A DNA stretch of 64,000 bases from Rosa chinensis (taxonomy: Eukaryota > Streptophyta > Magnoliopsida > Rosales > Rosaceae): positions 41,812,001-41,876,000 of the forward strand of contig NC_037090.1 of assembly GCF_002994745.2 (NCBI RefSeq), written 5' to 3'. Below are positions 23,067 to 34,680 of the stretch, piece after piece. Numbering within the stretch: the stretch's first letter is position 1; every line of letters begins with the position of its first letter. The position numbers and the translations under genes are program-made. The notes under the pieces are model-generated. The model did not search any database. It saw only the letters and a list, made by a program, of their open reading frames with translations, and was not told the origin of the DNA.

Positions 23067-23479
23067 ACTTTCAGTTGCCAGAATGGGAACTAATCTCCCT
23101 AAATTTAGACAAATAAAACTTTGATTACAGAAAAAAACAAGGAGATTACATCAATTCAAAACGTCTATTGCCCCCCAATAGCCGTCTATTGCCCCCCAAA
23201 CAAGGAGATAATGAAGGGGGCACATCCCACATCACATGTGTGTTAGGCCAAGTGTTTGAACTGTTCTCACGCCGAGTCTCCATCCGACCAACCCAAAAGG
23301 CACAAAACGCTTTTCGACTTTTTGAGGCAGCACCACCACTCTGCCAAACGCGCCCTTAACATCAACGCCCCCTCCCATCTCCCTCCCACTCCACACTGAA
23401 CCAACGGCTCAGATCTGATCCCTACATCTCCCCCTTTCCCTCCCATATAAAATATATTCCATTCCCTTCCGTTTCCTCT

Positions 23480-24055
23480 ATCTCACATTTCCCTCTTCTC
23501 TCCAGACCTGAATTTCAGTTGTATTCTAGGGTTTTAGAAGGAGTCTGAGATTCGGGGTTTCTCAGGCCCATCATCATTATGCTTCTACGAAGCTCATCGT
23601 CGCCGATACTAAACTCATGGCTCCCCCACTCCAAAGACTCGGGTCTCGGGTCGTCCTCCTCGCCCGAACCCGAAATGGTGCCCCAAATCCCCGAACCTGC
23701 GCCATTTCCCTCAGGTCTCCTCTTTCCGTATCTCGTAAAACAAACCAACACCTGATCACTCTCACGCGCGCCCGCTCCGACGCCGATCTCGGCGGCAGCC
23801 ACCAGCGGAGGCCGCCGTTCGCGAACACGTTGAACGGGTTCGAGGAGATAGGAGAGGAGGCTGGTTACGGCGGAGGAGGAGGAGGAGGAGTGAGGAGGAC
23901 GATGTCGATTTCCGGGAGGACCAACTCCTTCTTGCTCCACGGCGATGGCGGCATACCCAGTAGCGACTGGGAGGGAGGGGGCCGGCGTCATGGGCATCGT
24001 GCTGGAGAGAGAGTGGAGAGAGAGAAAGAGATGAAAGATAAAATAGAGTGGCATT
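23480..24055 (+). pseudogene. Captured host-gene 5' end (frameshifted)
   Basis: A pyrimidine-rich leader with a TATAAAATA box near 23447 precedes an ATG at 23579. The frame opens MLLRSSSSPILNSWLPHS and stops at 23753. A second frame then carries LTRARSDADLGG and a Gly-rich stretch ending near 24065. The start resembles plant proteins I remember as beginning MLLRSSSTP, with a RARS[DE]-type motif further on, but I cannot name the gene. G+C content is far above the surroundings. Its position within transposon ends suggests a transduplicated gene fragment rather than a resident gene. Confidence 0.5.
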
Positions 24056-24199
24056 CTGTAGTTTATTAATTAAGGCGAGGGTAAAATTGTCATTTTAATT
24101 TAAATTGGGTTAGTGGGAGTAAAAATCTGTTGATGGGGCAAGTGGGATAACTTTGGCTCATTTTCGGGCTTTTGGTCAAGGACCCTTTATTTAATTAAT

Positions 24200-24860
24200 C
24201 TGCTACCTCTAGAGTCTAGAGGTAGAACTGAAGTTGTATTCATTATTCAATTATCCAACAGAAAAAAGAAAAAGAAAAAAAAAAGCAGAATGCAATTATA
24301 CTTCCTGTTGCACACGTGCCCATGAGCCCATTATATCATATCCTTCTCTCTGCCAACTAAATACAGCCACAAGTTGTACAATTAACCACCCCCATTCAGT
24401 TTCACTCCCTTCTATCTCTCTCTCTCTCTCTCTCACTCTCTCTCTCCTCTGCGAAACCAGTAGCCACCATCTCCACCTCCTCTCTTCATTGATTTCTTCA
24501 TTAACAGAATGAATAAATCATTACCAAGAGTCCAAGAATAGAGGCACAGAGGCGTGGAGCTACGGTGGCTTGGGGGGAGCTGCGGTGGCTCTGGGGAGCT
24601 CCGGTGGAGGTGTTGAGCAGAAGCGCGGGAGCTTGGTGAGGAGAGCAAATAAAAGCTCCGGTCTATTTTTTCAGTTCTGGGTTCGAATGGGTTTGCCGAT
24701 GTCGAGTTTAGGATTCGGGAAGGGGAAAAAAAAAAAAGAAGAAGGAAGAAACCGCCTAGCCGCCCGCCCGCCCAGAACTTCCAGACCGCCCAGAACGCCC
24801 AGTCGGACGCCCAGGCCGCCTAGGCGGCCGCCCAAATCCTATCCGCCTAAGGACTCCGAT
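24200..24860 (+). other. Second gene-like segment in the Mutator-like element
   Basis: It has promoter-like features (CACACGTGCCC at 24310, a CT microsatellite at 24416-24446) followed by a G-rich stretch with Gly-Gly-rich coding potential (about 24540-24730) and then GCCCGCCCAG-type repeats. It looks like another captured 5' gene region, but no known protein is recognisable. Confidence 0.35.
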
Positions 24861-25109
24861 TTGCCACTACTCGCCTCGGTCTGCTGCCGCCCGGCGCCTA
24901 GGCGGCCTGGGCGGCCGAGTTTTAGAACAGTGGTATGAAATATATGCAAAATGATATATGAAAAAGAAAACAGTTGGCGACGTGTCAAAAATATACGGCC
25001 GGGCGGTTTGGATCGGGATATTTAAGGAATTGTTGGAGAGTTGAAGCGAAGAAAGAAAATTGCAAATTGAAATCCCTAACCCTAAGGTTGTCGAAAATTG
25101 GGGATCTGA

Positions 25110-26081
25110 ATGGCGGCGGCGATGAGGCTTTGCGTGCGGCGGGGTGCGGCGACGATGGGTGGAATGAAAAGAGAAGCGTCGGCAGCAGCGAGCAGGTTTT
25201 CAGAAATAATCTGGAGAAATTCTACCACTTCGGAGGAGAAACATAAGACACAGGTGAGGGAACTTCACACAGAAAGCTTGAGTAAGGAACTTTTGGAGCG
25301 GACGTCGCGGATAATAGTGGAAGGCAATCTCTATCAATTCCGTGACCGTTCCTATTCTAGGGAGAGCTGGCAGACGCGGCAGTTAACTACACCATTCAAC
25401 CCCTGCAAATCTTTCGAGGTTTTAGAATCTGATCAGTCAAAGTGGCTGCCTCTGGAGCTGCCTCCCTGTGATCCCGTCGTCCGCGATGCTCTATTACCTG
25501 AAATTAACTTTGAATATCTAGTAGCCGGTCCCTATATCCTTCGTTGGGCTCGGGAGTGTGGCGGAGCTTTGCGGTTTGACGTCACTCGGCCCGAACAAGG
25601 ATGGACAGAGGTAGACGTTTCTGATTTAAGGAATGCATTCGATGATGCTGAAATGTTGCTAATCGAGTTGCGGCAACGTGCCCATGAGGGTTACCTAATC
25701 TTCGCCTGTAACAGGGGAGGATATAGAGCTTTTGACGAAAAGGTTGAGCAAGAGATACAAGTTGTCCTCTTGTCGCAGGAATGTGATTCTTCCAAACTTA
25801 TGCAACCTCTGCCCTTGCTGCCACTGTTGCCTGGTGGTTTTGGGAACATAGCTGAGTGGAGTTTTCTCTATCTAGGAGGTCAAAAAGTCCAACTTGCTCT
25901 CGATGGCTCTGGAATCCCCCGGTTGGGTTATCTACCCTATGTTATGCTGATAAAATTTGAATTTGAAATAATTGCCACTGAGGATAGCGATGTCTTGGAT
26001 GTCAAGTGCAGAGTGCTTACTACTAGCCATCACGCGGTGCATCGCCATCGCCATCCCCACAAGTCGTACCGCCGAAATTAG
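25110..26081 (+). CDS. Uncharacterised 323-residue protein, single exon
   Basis: I do not recognise the family. The frame is intact from ATG (25110) to TAG (26081). An ATG-poor leader and a possible TATA-like TATTTAAGG (about 25018) precede it. The N-terminus is rich in Ala and Arg with few acids (MAAAMRLCVRRGAATMGG), as in a mitochondrial or plastid targeting peptide. The middle is acidic and hydrophobic, with two PPCDP/LPEINF-like blocks and a Trp-containing core (ILRWARECGGALRF). The C-terminus is strongly basic and His-rich (HHAVHRHRHPHKSYRRN). Codon use is even and G+C is higher than in the flanks, consistent with a real gene. The 3' UTR may be spliced (see next entry). An in-frame second Met at 25122 is an alternative start. 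Confidence 0.75.
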   Translation: MAAAMRLCVRRGAATMGGMKREASAAASRFSEIIWRNSTTSEEKHKTQVRELHTESLSKELLERTSRIIVEGNLYQFRDRSYSRESWQTRQLTTPFNPCKSFEVLESDQSKWLPLELPPCDPVVRDALLPEINFEYLVAGPYILRWARECGGALRFDVTRPEQGWTEVDVSDLRNAFDDAEMLLIELRQRAHEGYLIFACNRGGYRAFDEKVEQEIQVVLLSQECDSSKLMQPLPLLPLLPGGFGNIAEWSFLYLGGQKVQLALDGSGIPRLGYLPYVMLIKFEFEIIATEDSDVLDVKCRVLTTSHHAVHRHRHPHKSYRRN

Positions 26082-28160
26082 CTGCCACAGATACTTGATG
26101 CCTCAACAGTTCCCTCGTGCGCTAGTACTATGGTAGCTTTTCTCTTCTTTGATTTATTTCGCCGTTTATTGATTTATGTACTTTCATATTCATCACTTGA
26201 ATATATGAATAGATGATGCTTTCTGTTTAACCGCGTACAAGATATACAACATACATTTTTATGTTTTGGGAAGTAAGACAATTAAGCACTTTGGTCATCA
26301 TTATTGGATAATAGCGTCATTTGCCAAACATCTGAAAGTAACAGTTGAACTTGGACTGTATATGCATGCATTAAAATCAATTGTATCTTACCTGAATATG
26401 TGTGGTATACAATAGATTCCATTCATTTCAATAGATGCAATACATATTTCACTGTGTGTGTGTGTGGATACTATGTTCATATGCATCACCTGAATATAGA
26501 GCCCATGTAAGATATCAAAAGTAACAATGCTATGTTCTTCATACTAACTCCAAAAAGTTCCCATGCCAGAATGAGCTGAATAATTCATTTACAGGAGTTT
26601 CAGAAAAAGTGCCAAACTGTGTATCATTTTATTTTCTGGTGTTAATTAGCTTCTCATGCTTTTCCACAACATTTTTGCATCAACTTGTTTAGGTTTATTT
26701 AGTTGCTTCCTTCAATTCATATTGAAGCATGAAAATTAACGTAAAATATATTTGGCATTACATAACTGTGCTGAAGGGCAGGGCTCAAACACCAAACATA
26801 GCGCACCTAACGTAAAGTCAAATATAGGAAACTGAAACAAAGAAAGCAAGGTCCCTCCGGAATTAATGAATTTTTATTCAGAACTTTGAGAAAACTTAGT
26901 TGAATTGGGTCTGTAGAAAACGCGCGCGCACACACACACACATGTATATACACACACACGCAGAGACGCTACATGCCCATATGTATGTATGTATGTATGA
27001 TGCATGCATGCAGAATCCCAGCAGTTGATTGTTTGGACTGATCTATATAGAGATAGTTTTATGTGCATTTATGATTATCCAATAAAAATTAATAAATAAA
27101 ATCTAGTGCATAAATGAGGAACTGAGAAAGCATTTTGGGAACACACACACACACACACACATGTATATATACACACACGCAGAGACACTACATGCCCATA
27201 TTGATGGATGTATTTGTCTACACTTTTGTGCCTGAATATATAATGCAGTTTTGTATCCCTGCTCATGGACAGCTAAATGGTCACTTGTCTCTTAAGAGAT
27301 TATCCAACTTCTTAAACTGATATGTAATAGACCCGGACTTTATAATTATCTGCAGCAAACAATTTGTGACCTTTTTTTCCCCTCTCTTAGACAGTTTTAG
27401 ATTTTTCCTTCATTCAAAAGTGGAACAGTAAATTGGTAATTTGGTGGTTTTTATTAGGTACAAATTTATGTTCAAAACTACACCTATGCTTTCACTGGTG
27501 TTGGAGTTTGCTTAGTGGTGAAGGGTAGTTTGCTTAGGCAGGTTGTTAGTCAAGTGTAGCTATCCGAGGTTTGAAGCTTGTTGATGGAAGGCAAATCTTC
27601 TACCCCTTGCGCTTATTTTCTAGTCAATCGTCAGAACCAATAACTAACACGAATTTGTGTAAATAAGTTTAGATAGCTTGTTTTAGAAGTTTGTTATTGA
27701 AAGCTTGCTATTCGCCTGATTGGTTATTTACTCTAATAGGCACATAGTGTACAGGCATATGAAAATACTCTATTACAGTTTGCCTCTATAGTTTTTCTGT
27801 TCACTTTTACTCCAATAGTTTCAATTTGTCAATTGTTTTTGATTTATTCTATTTGACATACAGGAACAGCATCAAGGAGGCTAATTCTGTCAACGATGTC
27901 AAGGAAGAAGCTATGTTTTGGAATTTCCAGGGTTGTTCTCGGCGGCTAGCACAGGTCTCTGAGGCCAACCTTCCCGTAGATGTTTTAGGTGTTGCGTTTC
28001 TATAAATTTAGTGTGCGTTGTGTGCAGTAGAGGGCTAAGCATGTTGCCTCTTGGCTGTGTGTCCAAGACCCTTATGTACCTTTAGTGATGAACTGTTTGG
28101 AGGAATAAGCTTCCGTTACTTCGGGTAATGTTTATTTGAATGTTATTTGTTATATAATAA
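26082..28160 (+). other. Probable 3' UTR with intron downstream of the 323-residue gene
   Basis: A donor-like ATG|GTAGC at about 26131 and an acceptor-like CATACAG|GAACAGC at 27863 bracket about 1.7 kb of non-coding DNA. The sequence from 27864 to about 28150 has mixed composition like a transcribed exon. This spliced 3' UTR is an inference from the signals only. The intervening DNA holds the AC repeats listed separately. Confidence 0.35.
26915..27200. repeat. Duplicated AC-microsatellite block
   Basis: An AC repeat followed by ATGTATATACACACAC, GCAGAGACRCTACATGCCC occurs at about 26923-26980 and again at about 27142-27200, some 220 bp apart. Each is surrounded by short shared words, so the whole block seems duplicated. 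Peptides predicted there are microsatellite products. Confidence 0.8.
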
Positions 28161-28599
28161 TCTGAGATATGAACTCCGTCACCGTATCATAACCGCTCTT
28201 TATGAGGAGGGTACCTTTGGAAAACAGTCACAGGGCATGTCTGTGATTAGAGATATAGCTCTCGTTATAGAAATGAAACCCTTGTGAGCTGCTACATTTT
28301 CTTAGGAATCATCAGTCAGTGGCATTCAATCAAAAAGCCTTGCATGACATAAAATTTCAAATGACAGAAAATTTGGCTTACTATGGCCTAATTGGGATTG
28401 TTTCCCGAGGTGTTTTTCATACTAAATGCACTTTTGAGCCTGAATTGACCTATTTGGTAAAACTCTAAAAATCAACCTTTGGTCAATTATGAATTTTTCC
28501 AACCGTGATTTTGAGAAGCTAAATTTTGTAGCTTTTCAAACTGCTATTGCGGAGGAAGATGAAAACACAGTTTTGTTATAAACTAGAAACTTACGTTGA

Positions 28600-29415
28600 C
28601 AGGAATCAGAGAATATAGAGAGATAGTAAGGAGGAAATGTAGATGTGTGTTATTCATTCTCAAGGACTCGTTGGCTTTACATCATTTGATAGCTTCGAGA
28701 GTCGCCTCAAACCGATACCGTTTACTAGCTTCTGAAAACTACATTTCGGCAGGGATTTGGTGAAGAGATCAGCTAGATTGTCGTTAGATCGGATCTGCTT
28801 AACTTCAATCTCTTGACTTTTCTGAAGCTTGTGAGCGTGGAAGAACTTTGGTGCAATATGCTTAGTTTTATCACCTTTGATGAATCCTTCCTTAATTTAA
28901 GCAATACACGCCCCATTGTCTTCATGAACGATGGTTGGAGCGTTAGTTACTGTAGGTAAATCATAAGTACTCCGAATATGGCGGATCATTGATCTTAACC
29001 AAAAACATTCACGGCTAGCTTCATGCAGTGCAACTATTTTGGAGTGATCAGAGGAAGTTACCACCAGTGTTTTCTTTGTTAATCACCATGATATTGCTAT
29101 ATCTCCACAAGTAAACACATATCCTGTTTGAGAGCGACCTTTTTGCGGATCAGAGAGATATCCCTGTTTGAGAGCGATCTTTTTGCGGATCAGAGAGATA
29201 TCCTGCATCAGCATATCCAACAATTGTTGGACCATTGAAAGATTTATGTGCATAGAATAAACCCATGTCTGTAGTACCACGAAGGTAGCGCAAAATATCT
29301 TTTATGCATTTTCAATGGCGTAATGTTGGAGCATAGCTATATCTTGCCAACACACTTACTGCAAAAGCGATGTCCGGTCTTGTACATTGTGCCCAAACAA
29401 AGTAAAGCACCAATA
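28600..29415 (-). pseudogene. pol: Copia RNase H region, degenerate
   Basis: Translation of the minus strand gives recognisable Copia RNase H pieces (for example LRGTTDMGLFYAHKS, and VGYADAGYLSDPQK) with several stops. A local duplication of about 40 bp (29122-29162 and 29163-29203, unit TGTTTGAGAGCGAYCTTTTTG) repeats the DPQK region. It continues the reverse transcriptase at 35003 once the CACTA element is taken out. Confidence 0.75.
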
Positions 29416-29439
29416 CACTATGCCAAAAAATGCTTCAGA

Positions 29440-30440
29440 CGACAGATCAGATCTGTCGTCTGATGAAGTAAAAATCTGTTGTCTAGGTGGCTGCCGTCTC
29501 TAAGCCATTCAGACGACAGATATTCTCCGTCGTTGATAATGCACTCAGACGACAGTAATCTGTCGTCTGAAGTACCTAATATTGAAAAATCGGAGTCTAT
29601 CTGTCGTCTGAAACACCATACAACTACATATTAATGTTGTTGGAAATTCACTTCATCAACGGATTCAAAAAATAACTGTCGATGTAGTTAATGTAAGATG
29701 ACGGAGTTTTTGTTGTTTCTGTCGTTTGATTGAACCAATATTAAGCTTAGTTGATGCTTCTGTCGTCTGATTTGAAGAACAACGACAGTTATATGTTGAC
29801 TGATTTCGTATGCAACAACATTTATACCATGAGTTATGTTGTTTGAGATTTGTTTGGACTACAGATAATTTTGATTCTTGTGGTTAGATTTGGTTTCCAA
29901 CTACAGTTTTAGTTTTTTTATGTTGTTTGAATGTCACTTAGAGTATAGTCTTACTCAAATTTCTGTTGTCTGAAGTAGTATTCAATCTCATTTTTCTGTT
30001 GTTTGTTTGCACTTTCAACCATTGTTTTAGTTATGTTCTGTTGTTTGAAGTTGGTAGAAACAACATATCAACACCTACTTCTGTTGTCTGAGAGCTATTT
30101 GACCTCTACTTTTCTGTTGTTTGAACGTGCTAGAAACAACATATCAACACCTACTTCTGTTGTCTGAGAGCTATTTGAACTCTACTTTTCTGTTGTTTGA
30201 ACGTGCTAGAAACAACATATCAACACCTACTTCTGTTGTCTGAGAGCTATTTGAACTCTACTTTTCTGTTGTTTGAACGTGATAGAAACAACATATCAAT
30301 CACCTACTTCTGTTGTCTGAGAGCTCTTTAAACTCTACTTTTCTGTTGTTTGAACTTGATAGAAACAACAGATGATCATTTGTTTCTGTTGTTTCTATTT
30401 TCTTGATACAACATAAACTTGCATATATCTGTTGGCTTTC
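29440..30440. repeat. CACTA subterminal repeats, incl. 76-bp tandem array
   Basis: Words CTGTYGTYTGA and their complements recur every 20-40 bp from 29425 onward. From about 30050 to 30365 they are organised in a 76-77-bp tandem repeat of about four copies (start points near 30051, 30127, 30203, 30279). Similar words recur at the right end (34800-34970). Confidence 0.85.
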
Positions 30441-30800
30441 AACCATTTCAACATCAGTCATTTACAATCATCAAAACCATAAAATTGGACTAAAATCTGC
30501 ATTGAAAATGATGGCTACGTTTCATTAATTGCATCAACATCATCCAAAATACAATCCATAGTTCCAACTCTAAACCTAGCCAACAGTTACATAATGATCA
30601 AGAGAACCAAAAAACCATCTCATCGATCTCGATCATTTACCTAATATTGCACTAAGTCAAAAACCTATAAGGTAAAGAAAGAGTAGCTAGGCAAAGCAAC
30701 TGCATGCATAATTTAGGTTCATCAACACTTTCCATCAATTATATATAAATGCACAAAAGCAATTCCTGGTGCTACTCATCTACCTTAAACAGAACCAAAG

Positions 30801-31959
30801 TTAGAACTTCATAACATGATTTGCCCATTCAGCTCGAACCACATCAATATCCTTCTGTGTGTAAGCAAGATTTGATTTCCTTTCCCACTGAAACAAGCAA
30901 ATGCAGCAAGTTATTATGATGCAAATGCAGCAACTCCATTATAACTTGGTAGCAAACCTGAAATATGCCTATAATATGAACCTTATCATGTTGCATTTGC
31001 TTCTCAAAGTTACTTGCAGCAAGTCCAGTACCTTATTATGTTGCATTTGCTTCTCAAAGTTACTTGCAGCAAGTCCAGTAAATCAACCTTATTATGCCTA
31101 TACTGGACTTGCTGCATTTGCTTCTCAAATTTACTGGACATAATAAGGTTCAGTAACTTTCAGTAACTGAAATATGCCTATATGCAGTTGATCATTCTTA
31201 CCTTGGTAGCATACTCCAAGTTCTTGTCCTCCACAATTTCTTTCATATAACGCATGACGAAATAACCACAAGTCTTAGAATCAGTTTGCTCCGGAATACC
31301 CTGAAAATAATAAATTAAGATTAACCATATGAGGAAGTACGACTTAATGGAGACTATAAAAATTCCAACCAACTTACAGCAAGATTCTTCCATTGGATTA
31401 TTTTCCTTCCTTTCCTAGCCTTTTGGGCATTGAAGATTTTAATAGAGCTTGAAAATGATGATCACAAAAATTATAATTAGCAAGCAGCAAGTTCAGTACA
31501 TGAAGAAACAACATCAACTGATCAATATGGTAAAAAAAATCTTTGGGAAGCAGACTTACTTGTCGACAATACTTTTCCATTCACCAGCACAAAGTCGCCT
31601 TTTTAGCGGATCCATGAAATGCACGACTTCTTCATCCGGGTTCACCACCGACAACATCCAATGAGCACTATAGAAAAAGATGTAAAAATTATTTTTTGAT
31701 AAGTCCATTAAATCTATACATAGAAGCTATCAACAAGCAATATAACATGCCTAACATTGTAGTAATACTGATTACATACCCTGAGTTATATGGAACCAAA
31801 AATATTTGCCCCGGTTTCCCTAACATGTACCGATTTGACATAGACCGTGCCCGTTCAGTGGGATTTCCACACCCAATTATACCGGTGTGTGCAGGGTCGA
31901 TAAAGCCAACCATATCAAGCATCTTAGACTTCTTCAGCATGCATCCATGATTTATCCAT
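30801..31959 (-). CDS. C48 (Ulp1-like) cysteine protease, C-terminal exons
   Basis: Ulp1/SENP-type protease domain as often carried by plant CACTA and Mutator elements; Ulp1 enzymes cut SUMO, the role in a transposon is unknown. Minus-strand exons: about 31940-31780, 31667-31560, 31447-31378, 31300-31202, 30887-30801 (ending with TAA). Phases agree, and all splice sites between these exons are GT-AG with good donors (GTATGT, GTAAGT, GTAAGT, GTAAGA). Candidate catalytic residues are all present: His in AHWMLSV, Asp in VVHFMDPL, Gln in PEQTDS and Cys in KTCGYFVMRYM. Upstream exons were not resolved. At 31959 the strand reads ATG then MDKSWMH, the usual start of a transposase-associated domain, but in another frame. 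Over the exons seen the gene looks intact. Confidence 0.8.
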
Positions 31960-32199
31960 CTTATATATAAACACATTATACAATTAGGAACTATATTATC
32001 ACCATCAATTCAGAAAGCTTAAAAATGTACATATCACTATTAAACAACTTCACCACACATTCAATTCTAGTAGAACCTAACTCTAGTAGAAAATAGTTCA
32101 CTCCATGAAGAACATTCAATTCTATAACACAAAATGAAACATGCTAAACCAGAAGTATAAAATTTCAATAATTCATGTGCTTCTAGAACAGAAAGTTCA

Positions 32200-34180
32200 C
32201 AAAAATTAAATGAAGAAAGAACTTTGTGATGATTATAAATGCTTACCTCAATTTGTTTAAGTTAGAGCTAAGCCAATCATCCGCTTCCAATTAATGCTTG
32301 CCTAATGAGCCTAACTCCAAGCTTTCACTACATAGCACCAACAGCAAAAAAAAAAAAAAAAAACATGATCAGTAGTATGTAGTATACAACAAATTCAGAT
32401 TGCACAAATAGACCTTCGACCATGATTAAAAGACTCCAGTCTAGTGCATAGTAACGTAACAGTAGATATATGCATATATTAAACAAGTATCAAAAGCACC
32501 TTAAAAGAAGACCCACATGAATAAATGACCAAACCACAAAATGTCCTTTGTACTCTATTCTTTCAGAGTTAAAGACAACTATGAAGGATAGATGAGTGAA
32601 CCTAGCAGAAGTAATGGAATCTTAAAAATGGACAGCAGAAAGGGCATATATTTCAACAAATATAAACATAAAAGTCAGAATCAAAATTAATCAATAATCC
32701 CCGTGATCTTCATATTCACAAGATCGATGCCATGAGTATATGAACAGAGGAAACAATAGAAGGAAAAAAAAAAAGAATCAAAATCTATATCATGTATATA
32801 TTTTCACAAGATTGATGCCATGAGTATATACACAGATCAAGGGATGCAATAGAAGAAAACGAAAAAGATGAGAATCAAATAGGAAGAAATAGGCAAAGAA
32901 AAACGATCGATGATACCTGTCTCTTGAGCCAGAAAAAACAATCAGCACTAAACCAATTCAGCTTGAATCCAAACCTGCAAGAAGAGCATTGTCAGCAGAG
33001 CATTGTCAACTCCTCAACTACACCAATTATGTGATTTTGAGTACGACCAAGTATCAATATGCAATTTACAACACAAAATCATTAACAAAATCACAATCTG
33101 GACAATTAACCAACAACACATAACTCTAAATATGGATTTCCCAATTACCTTTTCTATTTAGTTTGCTGTTCAAAACCAATTTGAGTTCTTCAATTCGTCC
33201 TTAACATGAGATCCAATAACCCGACCAAACTGACTTTGTCTTCCATTGAGGAGTGCAGCAGAGTGCTTGTTAATTTTCAAAATCTGCAGCAGAACAGCAG
33301 TGATCAAAACAGAAACCAAGATTAACAACTAATCAAAAGTTAAAAACTCATCAAACTAGTATAATCTTCCCTGCTCACATATAAGTATGATCCATGTTAA
33401 GAGTAAGACAAACATTACATTCCCCCTTCAAAGAAACTTTAAAAATCTCTACAACAGACCTTCAACCATTTGAAGTCCAAAAACATCGATCATGCTACTA
33501 CAGATCTCAATCAAATTGGTTTAGGAAAATAAACAACCATGTGTACATATTTGATGTCATAGACTACCCAGGTTTCTCACTTACAAAAAATGGACTAAAG
33601 CTGCTGTCTTGGAATGCCATTAATCTATTATGATTTATGCCAATACAATTATAATTCACATATATGTAACACCTAAAATTACAATTATGAGAATAATGCC
33701 GATACAATTATCAAAATAGCAAAATTTAAATATTTAATGAAGTATTTACCTTTTTTTTTTTTCATCGTTTCTCAATGAAGTTGTGGGCTTGTGGCTTCTG
33801 CTTCTGAGAGCTTCTCCTCACTAACCACTAACCTCAGTGAGACAGTGACCGAGTTACAAACTGCAAGTCTGCAATTCAAGAAGAAGTTATCTTAATTAAA
33901 TCATTAAAATGGAAATCAACTAATCAAGTTATCAAACAGTCAGTGTCAAACACTCTCAAACCCATTTGTAATCCACCCCTGAGTCAAAACTCAAAAGGAA
34001 ATTGAAGTATCGAACCCATTTCAAATTTTCAACCATTTCAATTTTCAACAAATTGACCATACGGTCCATCCGTCCATACCATTACCTTAGTTCAAAACCA
34101 ACAAGAATACAATATCAAATCGAAAGCCACAAATGACAAATCGAACACAATTTACATATCACGAAACCAATCAGAATCAG
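32200..34180. other. CACTA interior without recognised genes
   Basis: AT-rich DNA between the protease exons and the right end. It probably contains upstream exons and long introns of the protease gene, but nothing could be assigned. A duplicated phrase around TCACAAGATYGATGCCATGAG occurs at about 32718 and 32809. Confidence 0.4.
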
Positions 34181-34184
34181 AAGC

Positions 34185-34680
34185 TCAGATTAATAAGAAG
34201 TCAAGAAGAAGAGAAGAAGAGGAGCTGAGGAGGAGTGGACTGTCCAGGAGGAGAAGAAGACGGAGAGGGAGAGAGAGATACCTCGGAGATCGGAGACCGG
34301 AGACGGGTTTGCTAGTTGCAGAGTTGAAAGGAGAGAAGCTGGATAGGGAGTCTGGAGGGCTGGAGGTGGAGATCGGAGACCGGAGACCGGGAGACTGGTT
34401 TGCTAGTTGCAGGTTGCTGGGCAAGGAGCTCGGCGGTGTGGGCTGGGTGGGGCTTGAAAGACCGGAGAGGCAGAGATGCCTCACGCCGAGACGGGTTGGA
34501 AGTTCCAAGGAGAGAGAGAAGCTGGATCGGGAGTGTGGAGTTCCGCGGAGCTCCGGCGTCAGAGCCGGAGAAGGAGGATGGGAGCGGAGGCGGAGGATGA
34601 GGGTGATGAAGAGGAGGTCGGCTGTCGTGTGGTTAGGGTTGAGAAAGAAACTTCATGTTTTTTTGACTAAGTGTTGAGAA
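34185..34680 (-). promoter_or_regulatory. G+C-rich probable 5' region of the CACTA gene
   Basis: This stretch has far higher G+C than the rest of the element. A unit around GGAGATCGGAGACCGGAGAC with TTTGCTAGTTGCAG is duplicated (about 34285-34320 and 34365-34412). It sits between the right-end repeats and the protease exons. As the gene runs on the minus strand, a promoter or first exon is the natural reading, but no start codon can be fixed. Confidence 0.4.

Larger units (their letters stand above)
22508..24190. mobile_element. Nested element inside the Mutator-like element
   Basis: A left end with CCACTTACCCCAT (22529 region, repeated near 22550) faces a right end with ATGGGGCAAGTGGG (about 24135), so the ends are inverted. 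An AT-rich TTATTTA word flanks both ends just outside AGGG and CCCT, which could be a 7-bp target duplication, but the region is too AT-rich to be sure. It contains the minisatellite and the gene fragment listed below. Confidence 0.5.
22293..24942. mobile_element. Mutator-like element (2,632 bp) with captured sequence
   Basis: The element body is 22302-24933, flanked by a perfect 9-bp duplication TATGAAATA (22293-22301 and 24934-24942), the hallmark length of Mutator-like elements. The ends are related as imperfect inverted repeats: AGGTTCGAAAAATCG on the left, and CTGTTCTAAAACTCG (as complement) near the right end, each followed by G/C-rich sequence with CGCCTAGGCG words. It has no transposase. 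Inside are a second nested repeat and stretches that look like host gene 5' ends, so it resembles a Pack-MULE. Confidence 0.75.

Noticed and set aside
23515..24054. A 179-codon minus-strand frame in the captured segment
   Set aside because: The sense strand has the promoter-like leader and the recognisable MLLRSSS start; the antisense frame is open because of high G+C.
26915..27266. Small Cys/Thr-rich frames on both strands
   Set aside because: They are products of the AC/TG microsatellites.
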